Assembly (NCBI GenBank): GCA_029063695.1
Contig: JAIDNR010000217.1
Location: 1 to 23,785 of the forward strand
Origin: Ruminococcus sp.
GTDB taxonomy: Bacteria > Bacillota > Clostridia > Oscillospirales > Ruminococcaceae
Direction of reading: 5' to 3'
DNA length: 23,785 bases
The first letter of the stretch is position 1. Every line of letters starts with the position of its first letter. Below, piece by piece: positions 20,883 through 23,785 of this stretch. A program made the position numbers and the translations under genes. Below the pieces are notes generated by a model. It did no database searches. It was given only the letters and a program-made list of their open reading frames with translations, and had not been told where the DNA came from.

Positions 20883-21659
20883 TTATCTTATAATTACACG
20901 TTCGATTTTGTGCGATTTGCCGGTTTTTTCATTAAATTCGACATATATACCGCAAAGGAAACAATTTCCTGTTGATTCTGTAAAGCGAACAGGTGTGTGG
21001 AAACGAAATTTATTAAGAACGGGTTGAATTTCAATTCCGAGACATGAGATTTCAGGTCCTGTCATTCCTGCATCTGTGATATATGCAGTATGATTTCCCA
21101 AAACAGCTTCATCTGCTGTCTGTACGTGCGTATGAGTGCCGAAAACTCCTGTAACTTTTCCCGTAAGATAGTGACCCATAGCTTTTTTTTCGGAAGTTGC
21201 CTCTGCATGAAAGTCAAGAAATATATTGGGGGTATCAATATTTTCAAGAATTTCGTCTGCTTTTGTAAAAGGATTGTCAAGAGCGTCCATGAATGTTGTA
21301 CCCATGAGATTTATGAAGGCAACCGAATAAGTTCCCATATCAAGAGTGCATACGCCTTTGCCCGGTGCAATTCCGTCGGGATAGTTTGCAGGACGTATAA
21401 TGCAGTTTGATTTTGAATCAAACATATTATATGCTTCTTTTCTTCTGAATGCATGGTTTCCTGTGGTTAACACATCTGCTCCCGAATTTAAGAGTACATT
21501 TGCGGAAACAGGTGTAATTCCGTTTCCCTGAGCCGAATTTTCGGCATTTACGACAGTTATGTCAATATTGTATTGTCTTTTTATTTCCCTGATTTTCGAG
21601 GAAAAGAAGTCACAACCCGATTTTCCGACAACATCTCCGATAAAAAGCAAATTTTTCAT
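20883..21659 (-). CDS. ymdB: YmdB-family metallophosphoesterase
   Basis: A 258-residue protein of the YmdB (TIGR00282) family. Metal-binding residues are all recognisable: Asp9 in FIGDVVGKSG, Glu40/Asn41 in VVNAENSAQG, Asn68/His69 in TTGNHAF, His151 in DFHAEATSEKKA, and His176/His178 in GTHTHVQTAD. B. subtilis YmdB is a cytoplasmic phosphodiesterase that affects biofilm and sporulation gene choice. Family proteins have about 260-265 residues, so this one is complete. Only AGGT is seen as ribosome site. It lies upstream of spoVS, the order found in Bacillus; rny, which precedes ymdB there, is absent here and asparagine synthase stands in its place, divergent. Confidence 0.92.
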   Translation of the reverse strand: MKNLLFIGDVVGKSGCDFFSSKIREIKRQYNIDITVVNAENSAQGNGITPVSANVLLNSGADVLTTGNHAFRRKEAYNMFDSKSNCIIRPANYPDGIAPGKGVCTLDMGTYSVAFINLMGTTFMDALDNPFTKADEILENIDTPNIFLDFHAEATSEKKAMGHYLTGKVTGVFGTHTHVQTADEAVLGNHTAYITDAGMTGPEISCLGIEIQPVLNKFRFHTPVRFTESTGNCFLCGIYVEFNEKTGKSHKIERVIIR

Positions 21660-21691
21660 GATTAATATACCTGACTTTCTGAATGATATTT

Positions 21692-21720
21692 ATTATATCA
21701 TTTAATCAGCTTTTTGTCAA
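21692..21720 (-). promoter_or_regulatory. Sigma-A promoter of ymdB
   Basis: Minus strand TTGACA (21715-21720), 17-base spacer, TATAAT (21692-21697): perfect consensus boxes. Confidence 0.88.
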
Positions 21721-21811
21721 GAATAAAATAAAAAATCTTGTCGGAAATGAACAATTCTTTTAATTTCTGCATATTAATATAACTGACAAACTAAAAACGG
21801 AGGTTTTTTCT

Positions 21812-23638
21812 ATGTGCGGAATTGCAGGAATTATCAGTTTTAAAGATGATATGCGTGGAGAGCTTAAATCATGCGAGCTTATGCAGAAGGCCCTTTTACG
21901 TCGTGGACCTGACCAGCGTGGAATCTTTCTTTCAAAAGAAACCGCATTTGTCCATACCCGACTCGCTGTTATTGACATATCAGGCGGTCGCCAGCCGATG
22001 ACAGCAAATGTCGGCGGCTCAAATTATACTATCATATACAACGGCGAGCTGTATAATACTCAGGAAATCAGGGATATTCTTTCGGCTGAGTTTAATCTTG
22101 AAACAAAATCGGATACAGAAGTTGTACTTTTCAGTTATATAAAATGGGGTGCAGACTGCGTTAATCATTTTAACGGAATATTTGCATTTGCCGTTTATGA
22201 TGAATCACAACACAAGGTATTTCTTGCTCGTGACAGAATCGGAGTCAAGCCGTTGTTTTACTGTAAATTAAAAGATAAGCTTGTTTTTTCGTCGGAACTG
22301 AATGCGATTCTTGAATATCCCGATATTCCACATGAAATAGATGAAAAAGGAGCTGCGGAACTTCTTCTGTTAGCTCCGGGCAGGACGGCAGGCTGCGGAG
22401 TTATCAGGGGAATTGAGGAAATAAAGTCCGGATACTGTGGATTCTTCAATGCCGACGGCTTGAATTTATGGCAGTACTGGAGACTTCATGCCTATGAACT
22501 CAATGAAACTTTTGAACAGACTGTTGAGCATACCCGTGAACTTGTATTTGATTCAATCCGACGTCAGCTTGTTTCAGATGTTCCCGTGTGTACTTTTCTT
22601 TCTGGCGGACTTGATTCAAGTCTTATATCGTCTGTTGCATCATCGGAACTGAAAAAGCGTGGAAAGATTCTGCATACTTTTTCAGTTGATTATCAGGATA
22701 ATGAAAAATATTTTACAAAAAGTCACTTCCAGCCGAACAGTGACCCTGAATATATCAACTGCATGACTGAGTATCTTGAAAGCAACCATCACTGGACTGT
22801 CATTGATACTCCTGAACTTGTCAACGCTCTTGATGATGCAGTATATGCAAGGGGACTTCCGGGAATGGCTGATGTTGATGCTTCTATGCTCATTTTCTGC
22901 CGTGAAATAAAAAAATACGGTACTGTTGCACTGTCGGGCGAATGTGCAGATGAACTTTTCGGCGGTTACCCTTGGTACAGAGATAAGGATATAAGAATGA
23001 CCGACGGCTTTCCGTGGGCACAGAGTACATCTTACCGAAAGCGTTTTATCTGTGATGAATATGCAGATAAAATTGATGCAGAAGATTTCGTATACAGTGC
23101 TTACAGAAAAACGGCTGATTATGCGGAGAAACTTCCCACAGACAATGAAACGGAATACAGAATGCGTGAAATGACGCAGTTGAATTTTGACTGGTTCATG
23201 CAGAATCTTCTTGACAGAAAAGACAGAATGTCAATGTACAGCGGTCTGGAAGTCCGTGTGCCGTTCTGCGATTACAGAATAGCAGAATATATGTACAACG
23301 TGAAATGGGAATACAAGGACTATATGGGACGTGAAAAAGGTCTGCTCCGTGAGGCTATGAAAGACTGGCTTCCCGAAAAAGTTCTTACAAGAAAGAAAAG
23401 TCCCTATCCGAAAACCCACAATCCCGCTTTTCTTGATGCAGTCTCCGAGAGACTGAGAGAAATAATATCAAAGCCGACACCATTGACTGAACTGGTGAAT
23501 AAAAAAGAACTCGAAAAACTGCTCCTTCACAAAGACCATGTACAATGGTACGGTCAGCTTATGAATCTTCCTCAGACGATAGCTTTCTTCATTCAGCTTG
23601 ACTGCTGGCTGAATCATTATAAAATCCGTCTTGTGTGA
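21812..23638 (+). CDS. asnB: Asparagine synthase (glutamine-hydrolysing)
   Basis: A 608-residue cytoplasmic enzyme that makes asparagine from aspartate, glutamine and ATP. Residues 1-210 are the class II glutaminase domain: Cys2 is the N-terminal nucleophile in MCGIAGI, followed by RRGPDQRG, HTRLAVID, YNGELYN (76-82) and ARDRIGVKPLFY. From about 235 comes the synthetase domain with pyrophosphatase loop FLSGGLDSS (262-270), SGECADELFGGYPWYRD, RKDRMSMYSGLEVRVPF and REKGLLREAMKDWLP. Removal of Met1 would expose Cys2. Length matches AsnB proteins (about 610). CGGAGG is eight bases before the ATG. A weak promoter candidate is TTCTTT (21755) with TATAAC (21778). No T-box or other leader element was seen; the gene is a single unit. 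Confidence 0.92.
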   Translation: MCGIAGIISFKDDMRGELKSCELMQKALLRRGPDQRGIFLSKETAFVHTRLAVIDISGGRQPMTANVGGSNYTIIYNGELYNTQEIRDILSAEFNLETKSDTEVVLFSYIKWGADCVNHFNGIFAFAVYDESQHKVFLARDRIGVKPLFYCKLKDKLVFSSELNAILEYPDIPHEIDEKGAAELLLLAPGRTAGCGVIRGIEEIKSGYCGFFNADGLNLWQYWRLHAYELNETFEQTVEHTRELVFDSIRRQLVSDVPVCTFLSGGLDSSLISSVASSELKKRGKILHTFSVDYQDNEKYFTKSHFQPNSDPEYINCMTEYLESNHHWTVIDTPELVNALDDAVYARGLPGMADVDASMLIFCREIKKYGTVALSGECADELFGGYPWYRDKDIRMTDGFPWAQSTSYRKRFICDEYADKIDAEDFVYSAYRKTADYAEKLPTDNETEYRMREMTQLNFDWFMQNLLDRKDRMSMYSGLEVRVPFCDYRIAEYMYNVKWEYKDYMGREKGLLREAMKDWLPEKVLTRKKSPYPKTHNPAFLDAVSERLREIISKPTPLTELVNKKELEKLLLHKDHVQWYGQLMNLPQTIAFFIQLDCWLNHYKIRLV

Positions 23639-23669
23639 TAAATTTCTACCTAATTATAATATATAATAA

Positions 23670-23699
23670 AGCGTACCTGAAATTTTTTTCGTGTACGCT
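23670..23699 (-). terminator. Inverted repeat after asnB, possible terminator
   Basis: AGCGTAC (23670-23676) pairs with GTACGCT (23693-23699) around a 16-base loop. On the minus strand it is followed by TTTATTATATATT, so it suits a leftward gene beyond the window better than asnB, whose transcript would lack a good U-tract. The remaining 86 bases hold nothing I recognise. Confidence 0.45.
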
Positions 23700-23785
23700 G
23701 TAAAAATACGTCGGATTAAGTTAATATAATTGATTTTATTCATAATTTGAAAAAATTTTTTAAAAACATCGTGCTTATTATATAT

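Noticed and set aside
21721..21811. T-box or other leader control of asnB
   Set aside because: The space is short and I find no T-box sequence, specifier stem or terminator hairpin before the gene.

Overview
The window looks like chromosomal DNA of a Ruminococcus-type, cellulose-associated Clostridia species (Oscillospiraceae). Reasons: AT-rich sequence (about 40% GC by eye) with strong Shine-Dalgarno sites and textbook sigma-A promoters, almost all with 17-bp spacers; a cytoplasmic cellobiose phosphorylase (GH94); a lipoprotein with a cohesin-like domain; and the Firmicutes sporulation-linked pair ymdB-spoVS. Genus level is an inference; no rRNA or other marker gene is present. I see no tRNA, rRNA, CRISPR array, transposase or integrase, and no gene-free stretch longer than about 300 bases.

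Layout. 1-1900: the tail of a Clp-family ATPase, overlapped by a cohesin-like lipoprotein, then a DUF4190 / DUF2752 membrane-protein pair. 1904-4600: a membrane-anchored XRE-type regulator divergent from an RNase Z-like hydrolase, then an ECF-transporter S component. 4753-6310: a compact, AT-rich accessory-looking cassette with a small XRE repressor divergent from a lipoprotein and two tiny unknown genes, and a perfect 18-bp palindrome at the cassette's transcription start. 6324-12774: two leftward transcription units, one for cellobiose phosphorylase alone, the other citrate synthase - small membrane protein - aldose-epimerase-like protein - leucine-rich-repeat protein.

12860-17119: a MarR regulator with a perfect 22-bp palindrome at its transcription start, followed by a heterodimeric ABC exporter pair with the asymmetric catalytic residues typical of TM287/288- or BmrCD-like exporters. 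17121-18280: an ECF sigma factor and its zinc-finger anti-sigma factor. 18331-20419: a uridine-kinase-like P-loop kinase followed by two tandem paralogous membrane proteins of identical length. 20446-21720: spoVS and ymdB, each with its own promoter. 21812-23638: asparagine synthase (glutamine-hydrolysing).

How the genes may work together. Cellobiose phosphorylase would split imported cellobiose into glucose-1-phosphate and glucose; the mutarotase-like protein could equilibrate sugar anomers, and citrate synthase feeds carbon towards glutamate. The cohesin-like lipoprotein hints at surface attachment of dockerin-bearing proteins. The MarR/ABC and sigma/anti-sigma modules are self-contained stress- or drug-response units. 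The most unusual parts are the cohesin-like lipoprotein, the XRE/palindrome/lipoprotein cassette, and the tandem pair whose ends are conserved while the membrane segments have diverged.
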